A program made the position numbers and the translations under genes. A stretch of DNA of 54,960 nucleotides from Streptomyces sp. Root431. GTDB taxonomy: Bacteria > Actinomycetota > Actinomycetes > Streptomycetales > Streptomycetaceae. The notes under the pieces were generated by a model. That model was not told where the DNA came from. It worked only from the letters and a program-made list of their open reading frames with translations, and did not search any database. The stretch is from the NCBI RefSeq assembly GCF_001426585.1, contig NZ_LMEI01000012.1, positions 1 to 54,960 on the forward strand, in the 5' to 3' direction. Below, one piece after another: positions 7,620 through 16,119 of the stretch (position 1 is its first letter; each line of letters opens with the position of its first letter).

Positions 7620-8216
7620 CTGACCAGCGACACCCACGCCCCCTGCCGGAATCCGGGCTCCACGGACACGCCTGCCATACCTGCCCAGCACCAGGGCCCG
7701 ACCCACTCTCCTCCCTCCGCGACCTCCCCTCTCCATGGGCTGACGCGCTTCAACGCCGCCTCGTCCGCCGAGGCCGAGGCCCTGCTCCTCTCCTGCTGCC
7801 GCAGCCGGCGCTGGGCCGAACGGGTGGCCGCGCACCGCCCGTATCCGACGGTCGACGCGCTGCTCGCCGCCGCCGACGAGGCCGGTTACGACCTGTCCCG
7901 CGCCGATCTCGACGGGGCGCTGGCCGCCGAGTCCTCCGCCCCGCCGCACCCCGACGCCCCGCCGGCGGCGCGGACCGCGCTGCGGGCCGCCCACGCCGCG
8001 TACGAGAGCAGCTTCGGACACGCGTTCGTGATCAGCCTCGAAGGAGTAAGGCCCGGAGAGCGTCTCGACCAGGTATTGGCAGGCATTCGGTCACGTCTCG
8101 GCAACGAACCGGAGGAAGAGCGCGTGATCGCCGCCGACGAACTGAGGCGGCTCGCCCGCGCCCGCCTGGCCTTCCGCCTGTCCGAGGGCCTCACGCTCCG
8201 ACACTCCGAAGCGTGA
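7620..8216 (+). CDS. OHCU decarboxylase-like protein (ureide pathway), start uncertain
   Basis: The reading frame encodes LTRFNAASSAEAEALLLSCC, SRRWAERVAAHRPYPTVDALL and a C-terminal AADELRRLARARLAFRL, matching 2-oxo-4-hydroxy-4-carboxy-5-ureidoimidazoline decarboxylases, which complete conversion of urate to S-allantoin. The conserved part begins near codon 45. I place the start at CTG 7620, which has a cggag ribosome binding site six bases upstream; ATG 7503 is the alternative, while any start before 7438 would run into the divergent GH20 gene. The enzyme's catalytic His (AAHRPYP) and Glu (YESSFGHAF region) are retained. Other urate-catabolic genes are not adjacent. Confidence 0.72.
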   Translation: MTSDTHAPCRNPGSTDTPAIPAQHQGPTHSPPSATSPLHGLTRFNAASSAEAEALLLSCCRSRRWAERVAAHRPYPTVDALLAAADEAGYDLSRADLDGALAAESSAPPHPDAPPAARTALRAAHAAYESSFGHAFVISLEGVRPGERLDQVLAGIRSRLGNEPEEERVIAADELRRLARARLAFRLSEGLTLRHSEA

Positions 8217-8408
8217 TTCCGACCGGAACAGGGCGATTTCGGCTTGTGGGATAGCCCGTCCGTGCCTGTTTGATCACACCGATGGACCCCGCGCGAGCGA
8301 ACCGACAAGTCGTCGCTACGATGACCGGGGCCGGTGGACCGTACCCGGCCGGGTCAGACCGACAGAGAAGCCGGCCGACCCTGATCCCCGCTCCCGGAGG
8401 GTTTTTCC

Positions 8409-8789
8409 GTGCCGGCTGGAACGCTGTACCGCGGCCGGGAAGGAATGTGGAGCTGGGTGGCTCATCGAGTCACCGGCGTCCTCATCTTCTTCTTCCTGTT
8501 CGTACACGTGCTGGACACCGCTCTCGTCCGCGTCTCGCCCGAGGCGTACGACGAGGTCGTCGCGACCTACAAGACGCCGATCGTCGCTCTTCTGGAGTAC
8601 GGCCTCGTCGCCGCCATCCTCTTCCACGCGCTGAACGGCCTCCGGGTCATCGCCGTGGACTTCTGGTCCAAGGGCCCGCGCTACCAGAAGCAGATGCTCT
8701 GGACCGTCGTGGGCATCTGGGTCGTGCTGATGGCGGGCTCGCTGTACCCCGTCCTCGGCCACGCCGCACGTGAACTGTTCGGGAGCTGA
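8409..8789 (+). CDS. sdhC: Succinate dehydrogenase cytochrome b556 subunit
   Basis: 126 residues with three membrane helices (about 22-40, 62-82 and 96-118). The SdhC signature appears as WSWVAHRVTGVLIFFFLFVH, including the His ligand candidate, and HALNGLRVI. It begins at a GTG preceded by ggaggg. First gene of sdhCDAB, membrane anchor and quinone site of complex II. The 192 bp upstream contain its promoter but I could not assign hexamers. Confidence 0.94.
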   Translation: MPAGTLYRGREGMWSWVAHRVTGVLIFFFLFVHVLDTALVRVSPEAYDEVVATYKTPIVALLEYGLVAAILFHALNGLRVIAVDFWSKGPRYQKQMLWTVVGIWVVLMAGSLYPVLGHAARELFGS

Positions 8790-8797
8790 CGCCAGAT

Positions 8798-9274
8798 ATG
8801 TCCTCTGACACCACCTCCGCCACGATCGGCCCCGTCGAGGGCGCCCAGTACGACGCGGACAACCCCGCGCCGTACATCGAGGCCCCGCGCAAGCGCACCG
8901 GCAAGACGCCGCGCGCGACCCGCGGCAACTTCGAGATGGCCGCGTGGCTCTTCATGCGCCTCTCCGGCGTGGTCCTCGTCGTCCTGGTCCTCGGCCACCT
9001 GCTGATCCAGCTCTTCCTCGACGGCGGCGTCTCCAAGATCGGCTTCGCCTTCGTGGCCGGCCGCTGGGCGTCCCCGTTCTGGCAGGTCTGGGACCTGCTG
9101 ATGCTCTGGCTCGCCATGCTGCACGGCGCCAACGGCCTCCGTACGGTCATCAACGACTACGCGGAGCGGGCCAACACGCGCCTGTGGCTCAAGGGCCTGC
9201 TGTACACCGCCACGGTGTTCACCATCCTTCTGGGCACGCTGGTGATCTTCACCTTCGACCCGAACATCCGCTAG
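8798..9274 (+). CDS. sdhD: Succinate dehydrogenase membrane anchor subunit
   Basis: 158 residues, with a soluble N-terminus of about 45 residues and three membrane helices (MAAWLFMRLSGVVLVVLVLG, WDLLMLWLAMLHGANGLRTV and the final VFTILLGTLVIFTF). LHGANGLRTVINDYAE is the conserved haem/quinone-site segment. It starts eight bases after sdhC and forms the second membrane anchor of complex II. Confidence 0.94.
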   Translation: MSSDTTSATIGPVEGAQYDADNPAPYIEAPRKRTGKTPRATRGNFEMAAWLFMRLSGVVLVVLVLGHLLIQLFLDGGVSKIGFAFVAGRWASPFWQVWDLLMLWLAMLHGANGLRTVINDYAERANTRLWLKGLLYTATVFTILLGTLVIFTFDPNIR

Positions 9275-9299
9275 GCACGGGGCTGAGGTAATCCACGTC

Positions 9300-11054
9300 A
9301 TGAAGATCCACAAGTACGACACCGTCATCGTCGGCGCCGGCGGCGCCGGCATGCGCGCCGCCATCGAGTCGACGAAGCGCAGCCGCACCGCCGTGCTGAC
9401 GAAGCTCTACCCCACCCGCTCCCACACGGGCGCGGCGCAGGGCGGCATGGCCGCCGCGCTCGCCAACGTGGAGGAGGACAACTGGGAGTGGCACACCTTC
9501 GACACGGTCAAGGGCGGTGACTACCTGGTCGACCAGGACGCCGCCGAGATCCTGGCGAAGGAGGCCATCGACGCCGTCCTCGACCTGGAGAAGATGGGCC
9601 TGCCGTTCAACCGCACCCCGAACGGCACCATCGACCAGCGCCGCTTCGGCGGTCACTCCCGCAACCACGGCGAGGCCCCGGTCCGCCGGTCCTGCTACGC
9701 CGCGGACCGCACCGGCCACATGATCCTCCAGACGCTGTACCAGAACTGCGTCAAGGAGGGCGTGGAGTTCTTCAACGAGTTCTACGTCCTGGACCAGCTG
9801 ATCACCGAGATCGACGGTGTGAAGCACTCCGCGGGCGTCGTCGCCTACGAGCTGGCCACCGGCGAGATCCACATCTTCCAGGCCAAGGCCGTGATCTACG
9901 CGTCCGGCGGCACCGGCAAGTTCTTCAAGGTGACCTCCAACGCCCACACCCTGACCGGTGACGGCCAGGCCGCGTGCTACCGCCGCGGCCTGCCCCTGGA
10001 GGACATGGAGTTCTTCCAGTTCCACCCGACGGGCATCTGGCGCATGGGCATCCTGCTGACGGAGGGCGCCCGCGGTGAGGGCGGCATCCTCCGCAACAAG
10101 GACGGCGAGCGCTTCATGGAGAAGTACGCGCCGGTCATGAAGGACCTCGCGTCCCGTGACGTCGTCTCCCGCTCCATCTACACGGAGATCCGCGAGGGCC
10201 GCGGCTGCGGTCCCGAGGGCGACCACGTCTACCTGGACCTGACGCACCTCCCGCCGGAGCAGCTCGACGCCAAGCTCCCGGACATCACCGAGTTCGCCCG
10301 TACGTACCTCGGCATCGAGCCGTACACGGACCCGATCCCGATCCAGCCCACCGCGCACTACGCCATGGGCGGCATCCCGACCAACGTCGAGGGTGAGGTC
10401 CTGTCGGACAACACCACCGTCGTCCCGGGTCTGTACGCGGCCGGCGAGGTCGCCTGCGTGTCGGTGCACGGCGCCAACCGCCTCGGCACCAACTCGCTGC
10501 TCGACATCAACGTCTTCGGCAAGCGCTCCGGCATCGCCGCCGCCGAGTACTCCGCCAAGAACGACTACGTCGAGCTGCCGGAGAACCCGGAGTCCCTCGT
10601 CGTCGCGACGATCGAGAAGCTCCGCAACTCCACGGGCCACGAGCGGGTCGCCGACATCCGCCGCGAGCTGCAGGAGACCATGGACGCCAACGTCATGGTG
10701 TTCCGCACCGAGCAGACGATCAAGACGGCCGTCGAGAAGATCGCCGAGCTGCGCGAGCGCTACGAGAACGTGTCCATCCAGGACAAGGGCAAGCGCTTCA
10801 ACACGGACCTCCTGGAGGCCATCGAGCTGGGCAACCTGCTCGAACTGGCCGAGGTCATGGCCGTCTCGGCCCTCGCGCGCAAGGAGTCCCGCGGCGGTCA
10901 CTACCGCGAGGACTACCCGAACCGCGACGACGTCAACTTCATGCGCCACACCATGGCGTACCGCGAGGTCGGCGAGGACGGCTCCGAGACCGTCCGTCTC
11001 GACTACAAGCCGGTCGTCCAGACCCGCTACCAGCCGATGGAGCGTAAGTACTGA
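9300..11054 (+). CDS. sdhA: Succinate dehydrogenase flavoprotein subunit
   Basis: 584 residues, the standard length. The FAD-binding N-terminus (YDTVIVGAGGAGMRAAIES), the covalent-FAD histidine in RSHTGAAQGGMAA, the substrate-site HPTGIW, the active-site segment with PTAHYAMGGI, and the GANRLGTNSLLDINVFG motif are all present. Oxidises succinate to fumarate and passes electrons to SdhB. Its TGA overlaps the ATG of sdhB by one base. Confidence 0.97.
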   Translation: MKIHKYDTVIVGAGGAGMRAAIESTKRSRTAVLTKLYPTRSHTGAAQGGMAAALANVEEDNWEWHTFDTVKGGDYLVDQDAAEILAKEAIDAVLDLEKMGLPFNRTPNGTIDQRRFGGHSRNHGEAPVRRSCYAADRTGHMILQTLYQNCVKEGVEFFNEFYVLDQLITEIDGVKHSAGVVAYELATGEIHIFQAKAVIYASGGTGKFFKVTSNAHTLTGDGQAACYRRGLPLEDMEFFQFHPTGIWRMGILLTEGARGEGGILRNKDGERFMEKYAPVMKDLASRDVVSRSIYTEIREGRGCGPEGDHVYLDLTHLPPEQLDAKLPDITEFARTYLGIEPYTDPIPIQPTAHYAMGGIPTNVEGEVLSDNTTVVPGLYAAGEVACVSVHGANRLGTNSLLDINVFGKRSGIAAAEYSAKNDYVELPENPESLVVATIEKLRNSTGHERVADIRRELQETMDANVMVFRTEQTIKTAVEKIAELRERYENVSIQDKGKRFNTDLLEAIELGNLLELAEVMAVSALARKESRGGHYREDYPNRDDVNFMRHTMAYREVGEDGSETVRLDYKPVVQTRYQPMERKY

Positions 11055-11812
11055 TGGCTACCCCCGTACTGGACAAGGTCGAGGCGGAGTCCGCCGCCTC
11101 CCCGTACATCACGGTCACGATGCGGATCCGCCGCTTCAACCCCGAGGTGTCGGACGCCGTGGTCTGGGAAGACTTCCAGATCGAGATCGACCCCAAGGAG
11201 CGCGTCCTCGACGCCCTCCACAAGATCAAGTGGGACGTCGACGGCACGCTGACCTTCCGCCGGTCGTGCGCGCACGGCATCTGCGGCTCGGACGCGATGC
11301 GGATCAACGGCAAGAACAGGCTCGCCTGCAAGACGCTGATCAAGGACATCAACCCCGAGAAGCCGATCACGGTCGAGGCCATCAAGGGCCTGACGGTGCT
11401 GAAGGACCTCGTGGTCGACATGGAGCCCTTCTTCCAGGCGTACCGGGACGTCATGCCGTTCCTGGTCACCAAGGGCAACGAGCCGACGCGCGAGCGCCTG
11501 CAGACCGCCGAGGACCGCGAGCGCTTCGACGACACCACCAAGTGCATCCTGTGCGCCGCGTGCACGTCGTCGTGCCCGGTCTTCTGGAACGACGGCCAGT
11601 ACTTCGGTCCGGCCGCGATCGTCAACGCGCACCGCTTCATCTTCGACTCGCGTGACGAGGCCGGTGAGCAGCGCCTGGAGATCCTGAACGACAAGGACGG
11701 CGTGTGGCGTTGCCGCACGACCTTCAACTGCACCGACGCGTGCCCGCGTGGCATCGAGGTCACGAAGGCGATCCAGGAAGTCAAGCGTGCGCTGATCACG
11801 CGTCGCTTCTGA
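11054..11812 (+). CDS. sdhB: Succinate dehydrogenase iron-sulfur subunit
   Basis: 252 residues. The N-terminal ferredoxin domain has the [2Fe-2S] cysteines in SCAHGICGSDAM, and the C-terminal domain has the [4Fe-4S]/[3Fe-4S] clusters in CILCAACTSSCPVF and CTDACPRGI. It relays electrons from SdhA to the membrane subunits. The last gene of the operon, followed by a tandem repeat and a terminator hairpin. Confidence 0.97.
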   Translation: MATPVLDKVEAESAASPYITVTMRIRRFNPEVSDAVVWEDFQIEIDPKERVLDALHKIKWDVDGTLTFRRSCAHGICGSDAMRINGKNRLACKTLIKDINPEKPITVEAIKGLTVLKDLVVDMEPFFQAYRDVMPFLVTKGNEPTRERLQTAEDRERFDDTTKCILCAACTSSCPVFWNDGQYFGPAAIVNAHRFIFDSRDEAGEQRLEILNDKDGVWRCRTTFNCTDACPRGIEVTKAIQEVKRALITRRF

Positions 11813-11851
11813 CGTCTCGTCCGGCCGTCTCGTTCGGCCATCTCGTTCGGT
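11813..11851. repeat. Three 13-bp tandem repeats after sdhB
   Basis: Units cgtctcgtccggc, cgtctcgttcggc and catctcgttcggt follow directly after the sdhB stop codon. They end just before the operon's terminator hairpin. No function is evident. Confidence 0.8.
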
Positions 11852-11855
11852 TGTA

Positions 11856-11896
11856 AAAGCCCGCTTCTGTACGCTGCGCGTGCAGGAGCGGGCTTT
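11856..11896 (+). terminator. sdh operon terminator
   Basis: Arms aaagcccgct (11856-11865) and agcgggcttt (11887-11896) enclose a second stem (ctgtacg/cgtgcag). The run of T in the outer arm makes a good intrinsic terminator 44 bases after sdhB. Confidence 0.75.
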
Positions 11897-11919
11897 GTCG
11901 TAGTGGAAAGCGGGGACTG

Positions 11920-12444
11920 ATGAGCGAGCCGAACCCTTACGCGGACGGGGAGTACAAGTGGGGGCCTGGCCAGGGTGCCGGGACGCCCGGGTACGGGTAC
12001 CCGCAGGACGCGACGCCGGGGCCGGGGCCGTACCAGGCGCCCGCCTACCAGCCGACGCTGCCGGGCGGGGTGGCCCTGCCGCCGCAGTACGCGACGGGCG
12101 GGGCGCCGTCGTTCGCCATCGGGGACATCAGCGTCGTCGGCGACCAGATCCTCACCCCGGCCGGGCCGATGCCGCTGCGGGGCGCCGTGTGGAACGCGAT
12201 GGACCTGTCGCGGACCGAGGAGAAGATCTCGACGGTCGGCATCGTCCTCGCCTGCCTCTTCGTCGCGGCCTGCGGACTGGGGCTGCTGTTCCTGCTGATG
12301 AAGGAGCAGACGACGACCGGCTTCGTCCAGATCACGGTGAACAGCGGCGGCAAGCACCACTCGACGATGATCCCGGCGGTGCGGCCCGACACCATCCACT
12401 GGGCGATGGCTCAGATCAGCTACGCGCGCTCGCTGAGCATCTGA
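11920..12444 (+). CDS. Single-pass membrane protein with Gly/Pro/Tyr-rich N-terminus
   Basis: 174 residues. The first 60 residues are rich in Gly, Pro, Tyr and Gln (GPGQGAGTPGYGYPQ), then comes a small conserved region (IGDISVVGDQILTPAGPMPL), one membrane helix at about 105-127 and a short extracytoplasmic tail of about 45 residues (GFVQITVNSGGKHHSTMIPA). No enzyme motif. It follows the sdh terminator and probably has its own promoter. Function unknown; codon use is normal for the region. Confidence 0.75.
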   Translation: MSEPNPYADGEYKWGPGQGAGTPGYGYPQDATPGPGPYQAPAYQPTLPGGVALPPQYATGGAPSFAIGDISVVGDQILTPAGPMPLRGAVWNAMDLSRTEEKISTVGIVLACLFVAACGLGLLFLLMKEQTTTGFVQITVNSGGKHHSTMIPAVRPDTIHWAMAQISYARSLSI

Positions 12445-12463
12445 CCCGGTCTCGGCCGCGCGC

Positions 12464-13030
12464 TCAGTCCCAGTGGCGCGTGTGCTCCGCGCTCTCCGCC
12501 TCGACCATGATGCGGCGCAGCAGGTCGTTGAGCTGGTTCCGCTCCTCGGCGGAGAGCACGCCGAGGAGGCGGTACTCCTCGTGACCGAGGACGTCCATCG
12601 CGCCGAGCCAGGTCTGGTGGCCGGAGTCGGTGAGTTCGACGACGACCCGGCGCCGGTCGGTCGTGGACTGCGTACGGCGGACGAATCCGCGCTTCTCCAG
12701 GGCGTCGAGGCGGCCGGAGACGGAGGCGGGAGCGAGGTCGAGGTCCTGGGCGAGCTCGGAGGGCGCGGCGCTGCCGCCGCGGCCGGCGAGCTTGTGGAGG
12801 GTGTCGAACTCGTGGCGCTCCAGGTCGAAGTCGACGAGGGACTGCTCCCTGACCCGGCGGAAGTGGACGGAGAGCTTCTTCATGCGGGTGACGGCACCTT
12901 CGACGACGGGGTCGAGGCCGGGCAGGACGGGCTGCCAGCGGGCGACGTGGTCGTCGGTCCAGTCGCGCGGTTCTTCGCGGGGTGCGTCGCGCGGTTCGTC
13001 GGCGGCACGCGGTTCGTCGGAGGGCGCCAT
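12464..13030 (-). CDS. MarR-family transcriptional regulator
   Basis: 188 residues. After a charged, low-complexity N-terminus (DEPRAADEPRDAPREEPRD) a MarR winged helix is visible: LERHEFDTLHKLAGRGGSA, APSELAQDLDLAPASVSGRL with the recognition helix, and the wing DRRRVVVELTDSG. It is divergent from an MFS transporter gene, with two palindromes in the 87-bp gap, so it most likely represses that transporter and itself in response to a small molecule. ATG 13060 is an alternative start; neither start has a clear ribosome binding site. Confidence 0.88.
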   Translation of the reverse strand: MAPSDEPRAADEPRDAPREEPRDWTDDHVARWQPVLPGLDPVVEGAVTRMKKLSVHFRRVREQSLVDFDLERHEFDTLHKLAGRGGSAAPSELAQDLDLAPASVSGRLDALEKRGFVRRTQSTTDRRRVVVELTDSGHQTWLGAMDVLGHEEYRLLGVLSAEERNQLNDLLRRIMVEAESAEHTRHWD

Positions 13031-13074
13031 GAGGTGATCGTACGTCGGCGCACGGGCCATCTCCCGGCAGAAGT

Positions 13075-13110
13075 AATTCGTTGACGAATTATTCGGTACC
13101 GAAATACTCT
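13075..13110 (+). promoter_or_regulatory. MarR/MFS intergenic operators and leaderless promoter
   Basis: Two adjacent palindromes, aattcg-ttga-cgaatt (13075-13090) and ttcggtaccgaa (13092-13103), overlap a promoter TTGACG (13081-13086), 18 bp, TACTCT (13105-13110). Transcription would start at about 13117-13118, on the ATG of the MFS gene, which has no ribosome binding site. Likely target of the divergent MarR protein. Confidence 0.6.
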
Positions 13111-13117
13111 CCTTGAC

Positions 13118-14341
13118 ATGCCCGCCGCACCCGCGCGCGCCGTCGCGCCCGCTCCCGTCCCGCACCCCCTGCGCACCCGCTCCTTCCGCCTCCTCTTCAC
13201 CGGCCGCGCGCTCTCCCTCCTCGGTGACGCCGCGATCCCCGCCGCCCTCGCCCTCGCCGTCCTGGAGGCCACAGGATCCACGTCGGCCCTCGCCCTCGTC
13301 CTCGGCTGCGCGATGGTCCCCAAGCTGCTCCTGCTGCCGCTGGGCGGGGTCGTCGGCGACCGCTTCGACGCCCGTACGATCGCGCTGACGACCGACCTCG
13401 TACGCTGCGCCACCCAGCTCCTCGTCGGCGTGCAGCTGCTCGGCGGCGCCCCGAGCCTCGCCGTCCTCGCCGTCTCCGAGGCGCTCGGCGGGGCGGCCGG
13501 GGCCTTCGCGATGCCGACCGGCTCGCCGCTCGTGAAGGGGACCGTGGCGCCCGAAGCGCTGCACCGCGCCAACGCGGCCATGGGGGTCGCCAAGAGCGCC
13601 TCCCGGCTCGCGGGACCGGCGCTCGCGGGCACCCTCGTACTGACCGTGGGGGCCGGCTGGGCCTTCGTCCTCGACGCGGCCACCTTCGCCGTCAGCGCCC
13701 TGCTCCTGACGGCCGTACGGGTGGAGAGGGTGCCGATCCCGCGCCGCTCGCTCCGCGCCGACCTGGCGGAGGGCTGGCAGGAGGTCCGCTCCCGGGACTG
13801 GTACTGGACCAGCCTGATCGGCCACAGCGCCTGGAACGGCGCCGCGGCCGTCCTGATGACGCTCGGGCCCGCCGTCGCCCTGCACCGGCTCGGCGGCGAG
13901 GCCACCTGGGTCGTCCTGCTCCAGGTCGGCGCCGTCGGCTTCCTCCTCGGGGCGCTGCTCGCCGACCGGGCCCGCCCCAAGCGCCCGGTCCTGACGGCGA
14001 ACCTCGGGCTCGCCACGTACGCCCTGCCGCTCGTCCTGCTCGCCGTGGCCGCGCCCGCGCCGCTGACGATCGCGGCCTACGGGCTCGCGCAAGCGGGGCT
14101 CGGCTTCCTCTCCCCCGTGTGGGACACCGCCGTCCAGCGGGCGGTGCCCGACCACGCGCTCGCCCGGGTCACCTCGTACGACTGGCTGCTCTCGCTGGCC
14201 GCGATGCCGCTGGGCTACGCCCTGGCGCCGCTCGCCGCCTCCGCCTGGGGGCCCGAGGTGCCGCTGATCGCCGCCGCCGTCGTGGTGGGCGGCTGCTGCC
14301 TCGGTACGGCGCTGGTCCCCGGGGTGCGGCGCTTCCGCTGA
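13118..14341 (+). CDS. Major facilitator superfamily transporter
   Basis: 407 residues with about 12 hydrophobic segments. The N-terminal half has RLLFTGRALSLLGDAAIPAAL and the loop 2-3 motif GGVVGDRFDAR, characteristic of the MFS exporter group related to macrolide and enterobactin (EntS) exporters. Divergent from a MarR regulator, which suggests substrate-inducible efflux of a toxic small molecule. Substrate unknown. Its 3' end is seven bases from the convergent hydrolase gene. Confidence 0.9.
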   Translation: MPAAPARAVAPAPVPHPLRTRSFRLLFTGRALSLLGDAAIPAALALAVLEATGSTSALALVLGCAMVPKLLLLPLGGVVGDRFDARTIALTTDLVRCATQLLVGVQLLGGAPSLAVLAVSEALGGAAGAFAMPTGSPLVKGTVAPEALHRANAAMGVAKSASRLAGPALAGTLVLTVGAGWAFVLDAATFAVSALLLTAVRVERVPIPRRSLRADLAEGWQEVRSRDWYWTSLIGHSAWNGAAAVLMTLGPAVALHRLGGEATWVVLLQVGAVGFLLGALLADRARPKRPVLTANLGLATYALPLVLLAVAAPAPLTIAAYGLAQAGLGFLSPVWDTAVQRAVPDHALARVTSYDWLLSLAAMPLGYALAPLAASAWGPEVPLIAAAVVVGGCCLGTALVPGVRRFR

Positions 14342-14348
14342 CCTCCCG

Positions 14349-15122
14349 TCACGACCGCCCGGCGGCCTCCGCGAGGAACGCGGTGAGCAGCCGGGCGGTC
14401 TCGTCCGGGCGCTCCAGGGCGGGGAGGTGTCCGGCCCAGTCGAGGTCGAGCCGGCGGGCGCCGGGCAGGAGGCCGGCGAGGTCGTCGGCGACGGCCCGGA
14501 AGTCGGGCAGGTCGTGGGCGCCGATGGCGACGAGCGCGGGGGCCTCGAACCGGGCGAGGTCGTCCCGGGTGACCTCGGGGTCGACCGGCGAGAAGTCGTC
14601 GGGGGCGGCGAGCTGGAGGTCGAAGGCGCGGCGCTGCATCTCCCGTACGAGGGCGCGGGCGGCCGCGTCGGCCTCGGGGCCGAGCCAGGTGTCGACGTTG
14701 AGCTCGACGGCGGCGTCGACGTGGCCGGCTTCGAGCAGCGCGTCCTCGCGGCCGCCCCAGGCCCGCAGCTCCTCGCTCGGCTCCATCCAGGGGCTGGCGG
14801 GGCCGAGCAGGGCGAGGGCGGTGACGCGGCCGGGGTGGCGGGCGGCGAACTCCAGGGCGACCCGACCGCCGAAGGAGGAGCCGACGACGGCGGCGCGGTC
14901 GGCCCCGAGGTGGTCGAGGAGGTCGCGGACGTCGTCGGCGTGGGTGTGCGGGGCGTCGATGGGGGATGCGCCGAAGCCGCGGAGGTCGCAGCGGACGACG
15001 CGGTGGCCCGCCTCGGCGAGTGCGGAGAACTGTCCGTCCCACATCCGGCGGTCGCAGACCCCGGAGTGCAGCAGGACGACGGTCGAGGGGCCTTGGCCGG
15101 CCAGGTCATGAGAGAGCGTCAC
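14349..15122 (-). CDS. Alpha/beta-hydrolase
   Basis: 257 residues, a complete alpha/beta-hydrolase fold. The nucleophile elbow is VVGSSFGGRVAL (Ser83), an acidic residue follows in IGAHDLPDF, and the catalytic His is in WAGHLPALERPDE. The oxyanion region is LLHSGVCDRRMW. Cytoplasmic; no signal peptide. Substrate cannot be inferred. Transcribed convergently with the MFS gene. Confidence 0.88.
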   Translation of the reverse strand: MTLSHDLAGQGPSTVVLLHSGVCDRRMWDGQFSALAEAGHRVVRCDLRGFGASPIDAPHTHADDVRDLLDHLGADRAAVVGSSFGGRVALEFAARHPGRVTALALLGPASPWMEPSEELRAWGGREDALLEAGHVDAAVELNVDTWLGPEADAAARALVREMQRRAFDLQLAAPDDFSPVDPEVTRDDLARFEAPALVAIGAHDLPDFRAVADDLAGLLPGARRLDLDWAGHLPALERPDETARLLTAFLAEAAGRS

Positions 15123-15186
15123 CCGCCGACCCTAGACGGGGCGGGGAGGGGCGGCCACGGGATTTCCGGAGGCGCCACGAAGGGAC

Positions 15187-15245
15187 TTGAACACGTTCAA
15201 GAAGGGGTCTACAGTCATGCCCAACAGCCTTTTGAACGCGTTCAA
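15187..15245 (+). promoter_or_regulatory. Two perfect 14-bp operators flanking a promoter
   Basis: The palindromes TTGAACACGTTCAA (15187-15200) and TTGAACGCGTTCAA (15232-15245) are 45 bp apart centre to centre. The first supplies the -35 hexamer TTGAAC, 17 bp from TACAGT (15210-15215); the second lies in the 5' leader, just before the ribosome binding site of the next gene. They are probably bound by the TetR protein encoded at the end of the same operon. Confidence 0.75.
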
Positions 15246-15258
15246 GGGAGGGTGGGGC

Positions 15259-15693
15259 ATGGACCTCACTGTCGTCGCGTACATCGTCTACCTGCTGATC
15301 AGCGTGGCACTGACCGTCTGGGTCGCCCGCACGCTCAGCCGCAACGGAAGGATCTTCCTCGCCGACGTCCTGCACGGGAACGAGAAGCTCGCCGAGGCCG
15401 TCAACCACCTCCTCGTGGTCGGCTTCTACCTCGTCAACTTCGGCTTCGTCGCCCTCTACCTGAGCCAGGAGCGGGCCGTCCTCGACGCCCGCGCGCTCTT
15501 CGAGGCCCTCTCCGTCAAGCTCGGAGTCGTCCTGCTCGTCCTCGGCGTGATGCACCTGGGCAACGTCTACGTGCTCAACAAGATCCGCCGCCGGGGCGTC
15601 ATGGAGCGCGAACAGACACCGCCGGTCGGCCCGCAGGGCTGGACCGCGACCCCCAAGGGCGGCCCCTGGGCCCCGCCCGCGCCCCAGGCCTGA
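15259..15693 (+). CDS. Small integral membrane protein
   Basis: 144 residues from the ATG at 15259, which follows a strong ggagggtgggg ribosome binding site; longer in-frame starts would lie at or before the promoter. Membrane helices are visible at about 4-25, 50-72 and 90-112 (VVAYIVYLLISVALTVWV, LLVVGFYLVNFGFVALYL, LGVVLLVLGVMHLGNVYVL), with a Pro/Gly-rich cytoplasmic tail. No known enzyme motif. First gene of an operon with a DCC-family protein and a TetR regulator, presumably regulated by that TetR protein. Confidence 0.78.
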   Translation: MDLTVVAYIVYLLISVALTVWVARTLSRNGRIFLADVLHGNEKLAEAVNHLLVVGFYLVNFGFVALYLSQERAVLDARALFEALSVKLGVVLLVLGVMHLGNVYVLNKIRRRGVMEREQTPPVGPQGWTATPKGGPWAPPAPQA

Positions 15694-15704
15694 GGGACCC
15701 GGCC

Positions 15705-16109
15705 ATGCCGACCCCCGTGGGACGCCTGACCGTGCTGTACGACGCCGACTGCCCGCTCTGCGTGCACCTCAGGCACTGGCTGGTGCGCCAGCGGCAGATC
15801 GTCCCGCTGGATCTCGTACCGGCCGGATCGCACGAGGCCAGGCGCCGCTTCCCCGACCTCGACCACTCCGCCACCCTGCGGGAGATCACCGTGGTCGGGG
15901 ACCGGGGGCAGGTCTACCGCGAGACCAACGCCTGGATCGTCTGCCTCTGGGCCCTGGCCGACCACCGGGCCAAGGCCCACTGGCTGGCCACCCCCGCCGG
16001 GCAGCCCTTCGCCCGGATGACCGTCCTGGCCGCCGCGAAGTGGCGGGAGGCGCTCAAGGGCCCGGCCTGCGAGGACGGGCGCTGCGAGACACCCGGCCGG
16101 CCCGGCTAG
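15705..16109 (+). CDS. DCC-family thiol-disulfide oxidoreductase
   Basis: 134 residues. The family motif is YDADCPLC (Cys-x2-Cys preceded by D) near residue 15, in a thioredoxin-like context (LTVLYDADCPLCVHLRHWL), followed by the typical FARMTVLAAAKWREAL C-terminal region. Such proteins are predicted redox proteins often encoded near membrane proteins. ATG 15705 follows gaggg. It sits between the small membrane protein and the TetR gene, all on the same strand with 11- and 10-bp gaps. Confidence 0.85.
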   Translation: MPTPVGRLTVLYDADCPLCVHLRHWLVRQRQIVPLDLVPAGSHEARRRFPDLDHSATLREITVVGDRGQVYRETNAWIVCLWALADHRAKAHWLATPAGQPFARMTVLAAAKWREALKGPACEDGRCETPGRPG

Positions 16110-16119
16110 GCTCGGGCGC

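Noticed and set aside
12464..15109. 881-codon minus-strand open frame spanning MarR and the hydrolase region
   Set aside because: Its upper part is antisense to the MFS gene and the hydrolase is in another frame; only 12464-13030 is real.
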